Shown one piece after another: positions 45,200 through 54,126 of a DNA stretch of 64,000 nucleotides. A model generated the notes under the pieces. It had not been told where the DNA came from and searched no databases. It saw only the letters and a list, made by a program, of their open reading frames with translations. The position numbers and the translations under genes are program-made. Each line of letters opens with the position of its first letter. Position 1 is the first letter of the stretch. This DNA is from Symsagittifera roscoffensis (Eukaryota; Xenacoelomorpha; Acoela; Convolutidae), in contig NC_087071.1 in the NCBI RefSeq assembly GCF_963678635.1, positions 10,675,088-10,739,087 on the forward strand, given 5' to 3'.

Positions 45200-46122
45200 C
45201 ACAAAAATGGCCTAACGCAACACGTTGAGTTTAGAAACAAAGTTTAAAACTTACAACAACAAGGTTGGACCGTCAGAAAATTAGCCAACAAACTGCGTGC
45301 AGTCTTTACAAATTTTATTTTAGAGACCCTACCTTCTCTGGGCTTTCTAGATGTGAAAAAAATCCAAAATTAGAGGATAAGTTAAAAATCTTGCTCAGAA
45401 ATGTAAAGAAAAGAGATACAAAACAATCCATCAAGTTATTACAGTCGGTTTATAACTGTTTCAAGAGTGAAACCATTTCAGCAACTGCGGTAAGACATAT
45501 TTTGAGAAAAAAAATGGTTTTTCGAGTAGATCCGCAGCTCTGAAACTAAGTTTGGGCAAAAAGAACAGTGCTTTTCGAAAAAAGAAATATGGTTTGTGGG
45601 CTAAAAAAAAATCTTTGTGCAATGTGTTATTTTTTCAGACGAAGTCCGTTTTGCCCTGAACACAAACGGCCGTATTCGAGTTTGGCGTCCACGTGATGAG
45701 CGTTATAAGCCACAGTGTGAAGAATTCATCCAGTTTTTCTGTTATGCATCGGGGGTTCATTACACCTGACGGTAGTTTTGGATTAGTAAATTTTTCCTGC
45801 CAAAGAACGCTATAACTTATAGGGACGTGCTTGGCCAAAACTTGATCAAGGTTTATGCAAAATTTGGCTGGAAGCTCATGGAAGACAATTGCCCCGTTCA
45901 TAAAGCAAAAATCATTAGAATTTTTTTTTGCCGGAAATCATATTCAGACCATCGAATGGCCCCCATTAAACTTCATAGAGAAGGTGTTGCCATTGATGAA
46001 AAAACAAATGACTGGAATGACTCTAACCAAAGGAAGCTTGGAAGAAAGCATCGAAAACGCTAGAAAATCCATCTCTTTGGTTTTTGTGAAAAACTGTATA
46101 AATCTATCCCCACTAGAGTAAA
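45200..46122 (+). pseudogene. Tc1-like (DD34E type) transposase pseudogene
   Basis: Across three frames: LQQQGWTVRKLANKLRAVF near 45252 (N-terminal helix-turn-helix), then SATAVRHILRKK near 45478 (second HTH). FALNTNGRIRVWRPRDE near 45650 has the first catalytic Asp region just before it. DNCPVHKAK near 45886 holds the second Asp, and IEWPPLNFIEKV near 45950 the Glu. The usual spacer WPPxSPDLNPIE has lost three or four residues. At least five frame changes or stops. No terminal inverted repeats could be recognised at either side. Confidence 0.82.
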
Positions 46123-46535
46123 TTTAGTAATAAAGTCGAAAGGTGCTGCTGTTGGTTCTAAGTTCACTCCTCGGTAAAAAAATTTTGATCTTTTTGGTCA
46201 AGTTCCATTTTTTTGAAGAAAAAAAAACGAAGTTTTGTCTGTATGAGTCTTTTTGGAGATAAAGTGTACATTAAGGAACTAAATACACCACCGGAATAAT
46301 TCTTTTGATTTATTTATTATGATAATCAATGCTCTGAACTCACGAACTGTTCTATTGTATATCAAAACATGCTTCTTATAAGCTGAAATCAGGTTTGAAG
46401 TGTTTTTTTTTTACTTTGCAAATGTTGTTAAATTATCAACACAGGAAAGATTGCCCCTTTGGTACCTAAAATTTTTTTCTGACGAAGAATTTATCATTAG
46501 TTTAGAGCCCTCAAAATTTTTAGATAATCAATCTC

Positions 46536-46735
46536 NNNNNNNNNNNNNNNNNNNNNNNNNNNNNNNNNNNNNNNNNNNNNNNNNNNNNNNNNNNNNNNNN
46601 NNNNNNNNNNNNNNNNNNNNNNNNNNNNNNNNNNNNNNNNNNNNNNNNNNNNNNNNNNNNNNNNNNNNNNNNNNNNNNNNNNNNNNNNNNNNNNNNNNNN
46701 NNNNNNNNNNNNNNNNNNNNNNNNNNNNNNNNNNN
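46536..46735. other. Assembly gap (200 N)
   Basis: Run of N of exactly 200 bases. ORFs drawn through it are meaningless. Confidence 1.
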
Positions 46736-46794
46736 CTCTGTTCAGAGACTGCTCGTCGTATGGGATGGGAATTAAAGTAGTTTTTTGCCTCATT

Positions 46795-47031
46795 TTGCTG
46801 GATTTTATATGTTAAAAAATGCTAGTCATAAAATTTCATAAATGAAAAATTTCTAAATTTACAATTTCCAAAAATGAAAAAATGCTAGTAATACACTTTC
46901 CATATATGAAAAAATGCTAGTCATACAATTTCCATATATGAAAAAATATTAATCATAGACCTTTCATGCAATTTTCTGTACGTATGAAATTGTATGGAAA
47001 GTGTATGACTAGCATTTTTGGTCAACCCGGG
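46795..47031. mobile_element. MITE, CCCGGGTTGAC family, copy 5 (left part missing)
   Basis: Ends GTCAACCCGGG at 47031 and carries six ATGCTAGTCATACA-type motifs. The left terminus is not visible; it may lie in or near the assembly gap. Confidence 0.65.
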
Positions 47032-47274
47032 TGTTCACGCTTACACGTTTTAACGCAGTTTATAACATAAAAAGTTATTGAAAATTGTCTTTCATATATT
47101 GAAATTCAGAAAACATCAAAGTGGTTAACTGGAAAAAAGCCCGATCGGACAATGTGAATAGTAATTTAAATTATAAAAATTACAGGCTGGGGGAAGAAAA
47201 TAGCCAAGCTATGATGTCAAAATTTTTCATCATTCTGTGGCTTCTAAAATGAGTTTCATTGGGCTACATTTTTC

Positions 47275-49180
47275 GGCTCTTTTTCCTTTTTCCCCCACCT
47301 CACACGAGCTTCAAAATATTACTGTAACGAGTGGTTTTACCAGGTTCAATATGAAGGCCAAATATGTTTTTCGTGGCCTTATTAGTCTATATGTAAGTTT
47401 TCATAACAATCGGACAATGTGGTCAACAATTTTACATGTAAAAATTGCAGGGGGGGGGGAAGAAAAAAGATCCGGTCTTCTTTTTACCAAACCTTTTTCC
47501 GCAATAGTTCATTGCGTCCTTGTAGTTTATTGGACCCCTGGAGAAATGAAAACACCTTCCGTCTAAACCATCAATTTGACTGAAGTCATATGGACACAGA
47601 GGGCACTGTGAGTCATCAACGCATCTGATTCGTTGGAAAATCAGACACAATAAAGCACTGAAAGCTGCAGTTCGGATCATGTTTTAACTTTGTTTTTGTA
47701 TGATATGTATCGTATTCTGAGAATTGAATTTCAGTTTGTGAACGTGCTCGGAATGAGCGTGCTCTTCAACAAACCGCAAAAAAAATCAATAGGCCGCGAT
47801 TGTTTGAAAGCTTTTTTCCCTCAAATTAGACAAATCTGTGCTCTTCTCCAGTTCCCCTACGGCTCTTTTTCCTTTTTCCCCCCACCTGCAATTTTTTACA
47901 AGTAAAGTTACTGTTCACATTGTCCGATCATTTTGAAAATTGACATGCGGACTTATTAGGATGTGCCAAACACATTTGGTCTTCATATTTAACCTTGTAA
48001 AACCACTCGTTACACCATAAAATTGATGGTCGTGGGAGGTTGGGGGGGGGGGGGGGGGGGGGGGGTCTCGGAGGAGGAAAAAGAGCCCCCCCGACTTGAT
48101 TTTTTTAGAAACTCATTTGACATACAACTGCACAGTATAACTGCAAAAAGTCAATAAGAAACTTACCAACATGAAATTTATCTCAGAGGGTCGATGACCC
48201 TCACGAATTCCCCCTGTGCACGAATTCTTATCAATAATAAAAATAATCATAATCATAAGTCTATTCTGTTTGAACAATTTTTTGAGAACTTAAGCCCCCC
48301 CCCCCCCCGATTTGCAATTTTTAAAATTTTTTTCTGTTCACATTTTCCGAATAACACAAGTATGACAAAACCGGCTCTTTTTCCTTTTCCCCCCACCTGC
48401 AAATTTTTCAATTTGAAATTACTGTTCACTTTGTCCGATTGTCATGAAAATTGACATGCAGACTGATTAGGCCATAACAAACATATTTAGTCTTCATAAT
48501 TAACCTTGTAAAACTACTCGTTAGACCATAAAATTCATGTTTGTGTGAGGTGGGGGGGGAAAAAGAAAAAGAGCCACAAAACCTTTTCAGTATTCGTACT
48601 TAACCTTGTAAAAGACCTCGTTACACCATAAAACTTGATGCTTACGTTAGGTGGGTGGAAAAAGAAAAAGAGCCCAATTACATTTTGTAATTTTACGAGA
48701 GGGCTGAGAAAATGGAAAAGGTCCCAGGGCTCTTTTTCCTTTTCCCCCGCCTGCAAATTTTTACATGTAAATTTAATGAGCAAATTGTCCAATTGTTATG
48801 AAATTTTGCATACAGAATGATAAGGCCACGACAAACATATTTGGTCTTCCTACTTAACCTCGTAAAACCACTCGTTAGACTAATATATTGAAGCTCGTGT
48901 TATGTGGGGGAAAACGAAAAAGAGTTGGTCCCAGAACAGATTTCCACAAATTTTTGGCTCTTTTTTACTCACCTCCGGCTTTTTTTTACCTCCACGTTCC
49001 AGCCTCACACGAAATTCAGTTTTAAGGTGTAACGAATGGTTTTACAAGGTTAATTAGGAACACCATATATGTTTGCCATGGTCTTATTAGTCCCTATTCC
49101 AATTTTCTTAACAATCGAAAAATGTGAACAAGTTTTTCAGTTGCAAAGTTTTGCAGGTGGGGGAAAGAGGAAAAAGAGCC
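47275..49180. mobile_element. Cluster of about 200-bp MITEs (GGCTCTTTTTCC family)
   Basis: Each copy is bounded by GGCTCTTTTTCCTTTTTCCC and its inverse. The cores share TTCACATTGTCCGATTGT, TTAACCTTGTAAAACCACTC and GTTAGACCATAAAAT phrases. Copies: 47275-47471 (reverse), 47861-48087, 48373-48575, a partial 48595-48674, 48728-48926, and 48956-49180 (reverse). A further end lies near 47190. The copy at 47861 contains a G run of 27 bases near 48040-48065. No coding capacity. Confidence 0.75.
47493..47680 (-). CDS. First exon of a secreted C-type-lectin-like protein
   Basis: From ATG at 47680 the minus strand encodes a signal peptide (MIRTAAFSALLCLIFQRIRC). It continues with CPLCPYDF, GRCFHFSRGPINYKDAMNYC and GKR. 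The donor is AAAAG|GTTTGG at 47492. CFHFS followed by (W)..A...C is the first strand and first helix of a C-type lectin domain. The remaining exons should lie at lower coordinates on the minus strand, but none was found. A MITE of the cluster starts within about 20 bases of the donor, so it sits in the first intron. Confidence 0.65.
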
Positions 49181-50348
49181 CCCGCCTCACATTTGTTTTC
49201 AGTTTTGAAAAAGCAATTTTACGTTGTCATAAAATAAGGAAACTTTGCATGGTGAACAAACTAACTATTGTGAACAAATTTGTTCATCGGACGGACCTTA
49301 TATCGTAATTTCACGCATTTAAGTCTTTACAACACACACAAAAAGCAGACCTAAACTGTGAAAAATGAGGAGAATTAAAATTTTTGTTTATTTAAGGGAG
49401 CTTTTAGGAAAAAGTATGAGGTTTGGTAATTTAGAAGAAAATGGGGTCTAGTTTTTTGGTCGCTTTAATAAAAATTTCAATTGGCTCAAAAAGTTTTATT
49501 TCTGAAAAAAATAACTACGGCTTTTTTAATAATATCAATGAAAGGAGCGCCTAATCTTCTGCATGCCTGCATGCCCCTCTTGTCTCGTTTTAACATACCT
49601 CACATTTTAAAGCCCTCAAAAATTATGTGAAAAGATTATTTGACTCAATTCTTTGGGTTTAGTTGTGGGGCTAAATTAAACCCAAATCGAAAAATGTGAA
49701 CAACCTGCCAAATTTCTGGAATTTACAGAACACAGATCAGGTTGTGTAAAACTCTCCTGAAAAAAATTGTGGAAAACGAGTCGGCCCAAAACTTTCTTAA
49801 GCAAAAGTCACGGCCCTCAGAGTAGTGAAGTTTTCTTTTTTAATAGTGTTTTCAAATTTTTTGTGTTTTCTCGAAAACTTCCGGCCCGAATCTGAGCTTT
49901 CAGGTTTAATGGATAGAACTCCCCTGTATTATCGGGTGCACCCAAATCCTATTCACACCAAAAAAATGTTTGAAAAACTTCGACTTTTCTCGAGCACTAG
50001 CTCTCCAATTTTAAATTTATGGGTTCAGCGGATTGAAAAGTATTCGCGAAGTTCCTCTGATTAAATGGCTAAGCCCAAAAATTTGTTACACTAAAACTAG
50101 ACCTCGGTATGTTCTTTTTATTTCCCGCTTTAGGGAAATCGTTTGACTTCAACCGAAGACTTTGACGTTATATCTAAGCTTTAAAAACACACAGAGTGCA
50201 GAGAACTTCCGGTTTCTGGGGAATTTTTTGACTTTTTTTCTTCAACATGCCGATTCTCAAAATATTAGTTCATCTGAAATCATAGATTGAGGAGTCATCT
50301 TTGCTGAGTTTTGAACGCCGTTCTTTTGCCGGTACAAATTGGAGCGAT
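49181..50348. other. No gene seen
   Basis: AT-rich spacer between the MITE cluster and the LTR of the large element. The 79-codon ORF at 49825-50064 is unsupported. Confidence 0.35.
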
Positions 50349-50758
50349 TGAGTTATGACCGATGGGTATAACTCATAGAGTAATTTCGGATAGGGTACAC
50401 CGTCTGCTCGTCACGCTATCTTATTTTCGGCCGGATAGATTCGTGCAACTTCTTAGTCTATTACCGATCCTAATCTTACTCTTATACTATCTAGTCTCAG
50501 GTTGTTTAACTAGTCTCTGCTAGGCTCAATAGATATAGGGTACACTGGTTTATTGCGGCTGCTGAAGTACTCGGGAGAGTCCAACTAATTTCTAAGTTAA
50601 ATTCAAATCTCTCTGGTGCTGAAATTACAAGTAATTTCAGCACTTACAAATAAGTGTATTGTTAGTTAGATGGATCATGATTGGTTAATATTAAATACTT
50701 TACATTGGTAAAATATCTAAATTATCCAATCATAAAATGTAGTTTAGATCAGGTTCCA
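50349..50758 (-). repeat. 3' LTR (copy C of the LTR family)
   Basis: 410 bp, TGAGTTATG...CAGGTTCCA on the plus strand. On the minus strand it contains a CCAAT-type box (ACCAATCA) and a polyadenylation signal AATAAA (in CCGCAATAAACC), so transcription from the minus strand fits. The perfect hairpin GTGCTGAAATTAC / GTAATTTCAGCAC lies near 50615-50645. The minus strand just before the LTR reads CCCCGGATGGG, a candidate but imperfect polypurine tract. It has about 30 bp more than solo copies A and B. Confidence 0.75.
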
Positions 50759-51300
50759 CCCATCCGGGGTTTACAGAGTTTTTTAGAATAGTTCTTCTGC
50801 TATTCGAAGGATGGATGATGGACGTTCGTATTTGGCGAACATCGTAATTTTCTTCCGTTTTCTCTTTGTTAGAGAAGTTCCAGGAAGCTGGAATTAGGGA
50901 CATAAGACGTTGTGTCTTCTTGTGACAACGACTGAGTCTCCGCAACAAACTCAAATCTGATTTCAGAATGGTTGGCTATGTCAGGTTTTTCTGTTCTTCG
51001 TGGAGAACTTCTTTTGTGTCTGATCTAGTTTGGGAATGGCGTGGAGATTGTGAGTGGAGGGGATGCCTGGTTACTCGGATCTGTACGTATAATTGAACAT
51101 CGAGGTGGTCATTGGTCTAGTTCAATGAAGTCCTTTTCTGCGAAGTCAAGTCGTACTCTAAATCCTTTGAGTTGTGATTGTGAGCGGCATATCGATTGTA
51201 GTTGGCCATTCTTTCTCGAGTGTAGTGAGATCGTTTTGTCTTTAGATGTTCGTCCTTGGTGTTGTGTTCTGATCTATGTATTGCATAATGTAATTTACAT
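50730..51300 (-). other. 3' region with a short frame running into the LTR
   Basis: The minus-strand frame 50954-50730 encodes a basic peptide (SNKEKTEENYDVRQIRTSII, then PGWVEPDLNYIL) whose last residues are encoded by the LTR. Further upstream, fragments such as RVRLDFAEKDFIELDQ appear in other frames with stops between. It may be the last exon(s) of a spliced accessory gene or the decayed end of one. Confidence 0.35.
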
Positions 51301-52320
51301 TTTATAAAACTTTTATTAGTTTAATATTTTTTAATTATGATTTTAGTTAGTTGTTTTCACAAAAGCTTTTTGTTTTAGTTCGGTTATTTTGAAGAGTTAC
51401 TCACCCTTGAGTAGCTCCTATTAAAAATAGTGGTGTGTGTCACAAAGCGTGGATGTAGCGCGGTGGGTTAGGCCGGCTATAGAGCATGCTCAGGACGTCC
51501 TTCCTGGTGGGTTAGGCCAGGAGTGGGAGTATGATTTCATGCGGTTTTTGTGAGGGGTCCTGTTATGTGACAACGTTTTATGTTGGGTTTGTTGTGGTTT
51601 TTCTTATGTCTTGTTGGTTGTGTCCTTTTTTCAAAAACCAAATTGTTTGTGGTATGGGTTTGTCTTTCGACTTTTTTGTGTTTTATTATTTCTTTCTGAG
51701 ACTTTATAATAGTCTTCAAAAGAATAATGTATCCAGTTTTAAACTGGGTTAATCCGGTTTGGGTACCGTTGGTTTCCATTTCTTAGTCATGCTGTTATTC
51801 TATGATTTGTGGTGTTTAGTAAGCTGCGTTGGTTAGTGTTGTTTAGTATATAATTCCTTTCCAACCGGGTTAAAGGAATCTGAAATTCATTATTTTAAAC
51901 AATTCTTCGTGGGCGAGCTGTGCGAGTGTGGATAGAATTTCTGTGCGAATGAATGGAAATATCAAAAGGTTAGTACTGCATTTTCGTTCTATCAATTTAC
52001 TACATAGAATTTTAAAATTTACTGCTAGTTATGGGGAAAATTAAGTTACAAATTTTCATCATAATTAGATTTACTGCTTGTGGGGGAAGATTTTTATAAA
52101 TGGATTTACTGCATTGGTATTAAATTTATTCAATTTGTTGGTGCAAAAGATTAATATAATTTGAAATAGTTTGAAGTAGTTTTCGTTATTTATTTTTCTT
52201 TTGTGAATTTTTTAGATGATTGTCGGATGAAGGCTAAAAATCTAAAGAAAACATGGATAAAGAATGGTGAGTTTCTAATATTTTAATTAGTTAGTAATAT
52301 GTATAATTCATACTTACCTG
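51300..52320 (-). other. 3' non-coding or spliced region of the large element
   Basis: Keeps the T/G-rich plus-strand skew of the element. A minus-strand ORF at 51779-51537 is Lys/Thr-rich (KSQKEIIKHKKVERQTH) and may be real. The rest has no sustained frame. A GC-richer block at 51450-51530 contains two GTGGGTTAGGCC repeats. Confidence 0.4.
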
Positions 52321-54126
52321 TTAGTCGTCGGGGAAAAAACCATGGGGGAAGATGTCGTGGATGAGATCGGAAGTTGTTAGTAGTTTAGCTAAGATGCGGA
52401 TGATATTTTTAGATTGAAGTAGTGGCCAAAGCAATTGAAGTGCTTTAATTGTGGTTAGTTCTTCAGTGCCAACTGCAAACTCATAAGGTGTGTTTTGGAT
52501 TAGATTATATAATTTGTGATTGAATTTAGTGTTAAGGATGAATTCTAAAATGGGGATTTCTATAGGTTGTACAAACTCGTGTGGGATAAGGAAGGGTCGG
52601 GATTCTTCGGCGTTGAAGGTCTTGGTGATGGGGCAAAAGATATACATTTGGGTTATGGGATCATAATTTCGAAGAATACCATGAAGGTTAGTATCTTTAA
52701 TGCAATATGTGAAGTTTAGAGAAAATGGTGAAGTGTATTTGGAATTAATGAATTGAAAACGATGGTGTGGTTGTCTAGAGGGTGTGTGTAGGTCAAAGTG
52801 ATTTTGGATGAAACGATAATAACTATATGTATGGGTTTGTTTAGTGCGCAACATAATATCGTGTGAGCAGTGCAAATCTCTTTCGTGTGGTGCAAGGAAA
52901 TGAAAGGTTAGTGAAAATATTTGGAAACGTTCTTCAAAGCTTTCGTAAGCTTGTGTGTCTGTTAGTGCTTCTGAAATAATGTGGTCAAACTTGCGATCGA
53001 AGATGTTTAGTGTAAATACATATGGTGTTTTGATGAAAAATTTCTCGGTGATTTGTGGATTAGCGAAGCGATCGTCGTCTAAGAATTGATCTTGATTAGC
53101 TCTGATGATGTTATGATCGTAGTATTCTAGTGTATATTCATTAGCTCTAGGTGCAGTGTGTGTTTTTAGTGATTTTTTGTATCCAACGTATGTAAATTGT
53201 CTAGGTGTTAGTGGTGTAGTGAGTCGATATAGCAAGTCCTTATTCCGTTCTATATCGATGTGAGTGCTAGATAAAGGTAAGCAAAGGGGATTAGTAAAAT
53301 GATAATATGAGGTCCACGAAAGAGTGGGCATTAAAACATATTCGTCTACAAAGCTGCGTGTTTCGTTAGTGTCATGAGGGGTGTTTAAGGTGTATTGTGG
53401 AAATGAGGGTAAGGTGATAGCTAAAAATTCTTTTGTGTTAGTGTGTTTTGGGTGGTTGATATATTCACGGGCTGTTCCTGGTTTTGCTGGGAAAGGATGG
53501 TTGGGGAACTTTCTTTTAAAAGTGCGGTAAGCTCTATTAGTATTGAGTGAAGATTCAGTAGATGTGGATGATGGTGCTAATGATTCAGTATAAATTGAAG
53601 AGGGTGTAGGGGTAGGGGGGTTGGATGAATCTATTGTGGAAGAGATTTGGTTTATGGTGGGGGTGTTAAGGTGGTAGGGTTGTTGTTGGAGGGTAATAAA
53701 ATTATCTAGCTCTTGGGAGATTTGGGGGGTGTCGGGAGAATGAGATGATTGGTCTGATTGAAGTGAGGAGTAGGTTGGGGTAACTTGGGAAGCATAAGAG
53801 GGTGTAGAATTGATTGGGTCAGGGTTATTTGGTAATATGGGTTGAAAAGGGGGTTGGGAAAAATTTGAAGAGTTATGAAAATTATTGGATGGGGATGGTT
53901 CTGAGTCGGCGAATTCGTCGGGGGTTTCAATATTCGGGTTATTCAGTTGTGAGATGGAGTTTAAAACTGAGATGTGTGAATTAGTGTCGGAATTCATGCC
54001 TGATGTTACATTACTAGGTGGGAAATCGGGTGGCGGAAAAGCAAAAAGTGGTATTATTGGGATTGGAGTGGTGAGGTTGGTTGGGTGGGAATTTGATCGG
54101 TGTAGGGATCCAAGTTGTCGGCTCAT
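52321..54126 (-). CDS. 601-residue accessory protein of unknown function
   Basis: ATG at 54126 overlaps the glycoprotein stop as ATGA, pointing to translation by termination and re-initiation or to separate splicing. Residues 1-220 are rich in Pro, Ser, Thr, Asn and Gln (disordered). Residues 220-600 look globular, rich in aromatic and His residues, with stretches such as RTFKRKFPNHPFPAKPGT, FVDEYVLMPTLSWTSYYHF, FEERFQIFSLTFHFLAPHE and a C-terminal LLWPLLQSKNIIRILAKLL then HDIFPHGFFPDD. No signal peptide, no transmembrane segment, no enzyme motif that I recognise. The frame is intact over 1.8 kb, which implies recent selection. It could be a matrix, regulatory or host-interaction protein, but nothing seen proves any of these. 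Confidence 0.85.
   Translation of the reverse strand: MSRQLGSLHRSNSHPTNLTTPIPIIPLFAFPPPDFPPSNVTSGMNSDTNSHISVLNSISQLNNPNIETPDEFADSEPSPSNNFHNSSNFSQPPFQPILPNNPDPINSTPSYASQVTPTYSSLQSDQSSHSPDTPQISQELDNFITLQQQPYHLNTPTINQISSTIDSSNPPTPTPSSIYTESLAPSSTSTESSLNTNRAYRTFKRKFPNHPFPAKPGTAREYINHPKHTNTKEFLAITLPSFPQYTLNTPHDTNETRSFVDEYVLMPTLSWTSYYHFTNPLCLPLSSTHIDIERNKDLLYRLTTPLTPRQFTYVGYKKSLKTHTAPRANEYTLEYYDHNIIRANQDQFLDDDRFANPQITEKFFIKTPYVFTLNIFDRKFDHIISEALTDTQAYESFEERFQIFSLTFHFLAPHERDLHCSHDIMLRTKQTHTYSYYRFIQNHFDLHTPSRQPHHRFQFINSKYTSPFSLNFTYCIKDTNLHGILRNYDPITQMYIFCPITKTFNAEESRPFLIPHEFVQPIEIPILEFILNTKFNHKLYNLIQNTPYEFAVGTEELTTIKALQLLWPLLQSKNIIRILAKLLTTSDLIHDIFPHGFFPDD

Noticed and set aside
45120-46230. Terminal inverted repeats for the Tc1-like pseudogene
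   Set aside because: GTGAGCCCGTAAATTTTGA (45127) and a related phrase near 46165 are not in inverted orientation at plausible ends.
46400-46793. ORFs through the N run
   Set aside because: Created by the assembly gap.
51440-51540. tRNA/SINE promoter in the GTGGGTTAGGCC block
   Set aside because: A-box-like start but no acceptable B box or stems.
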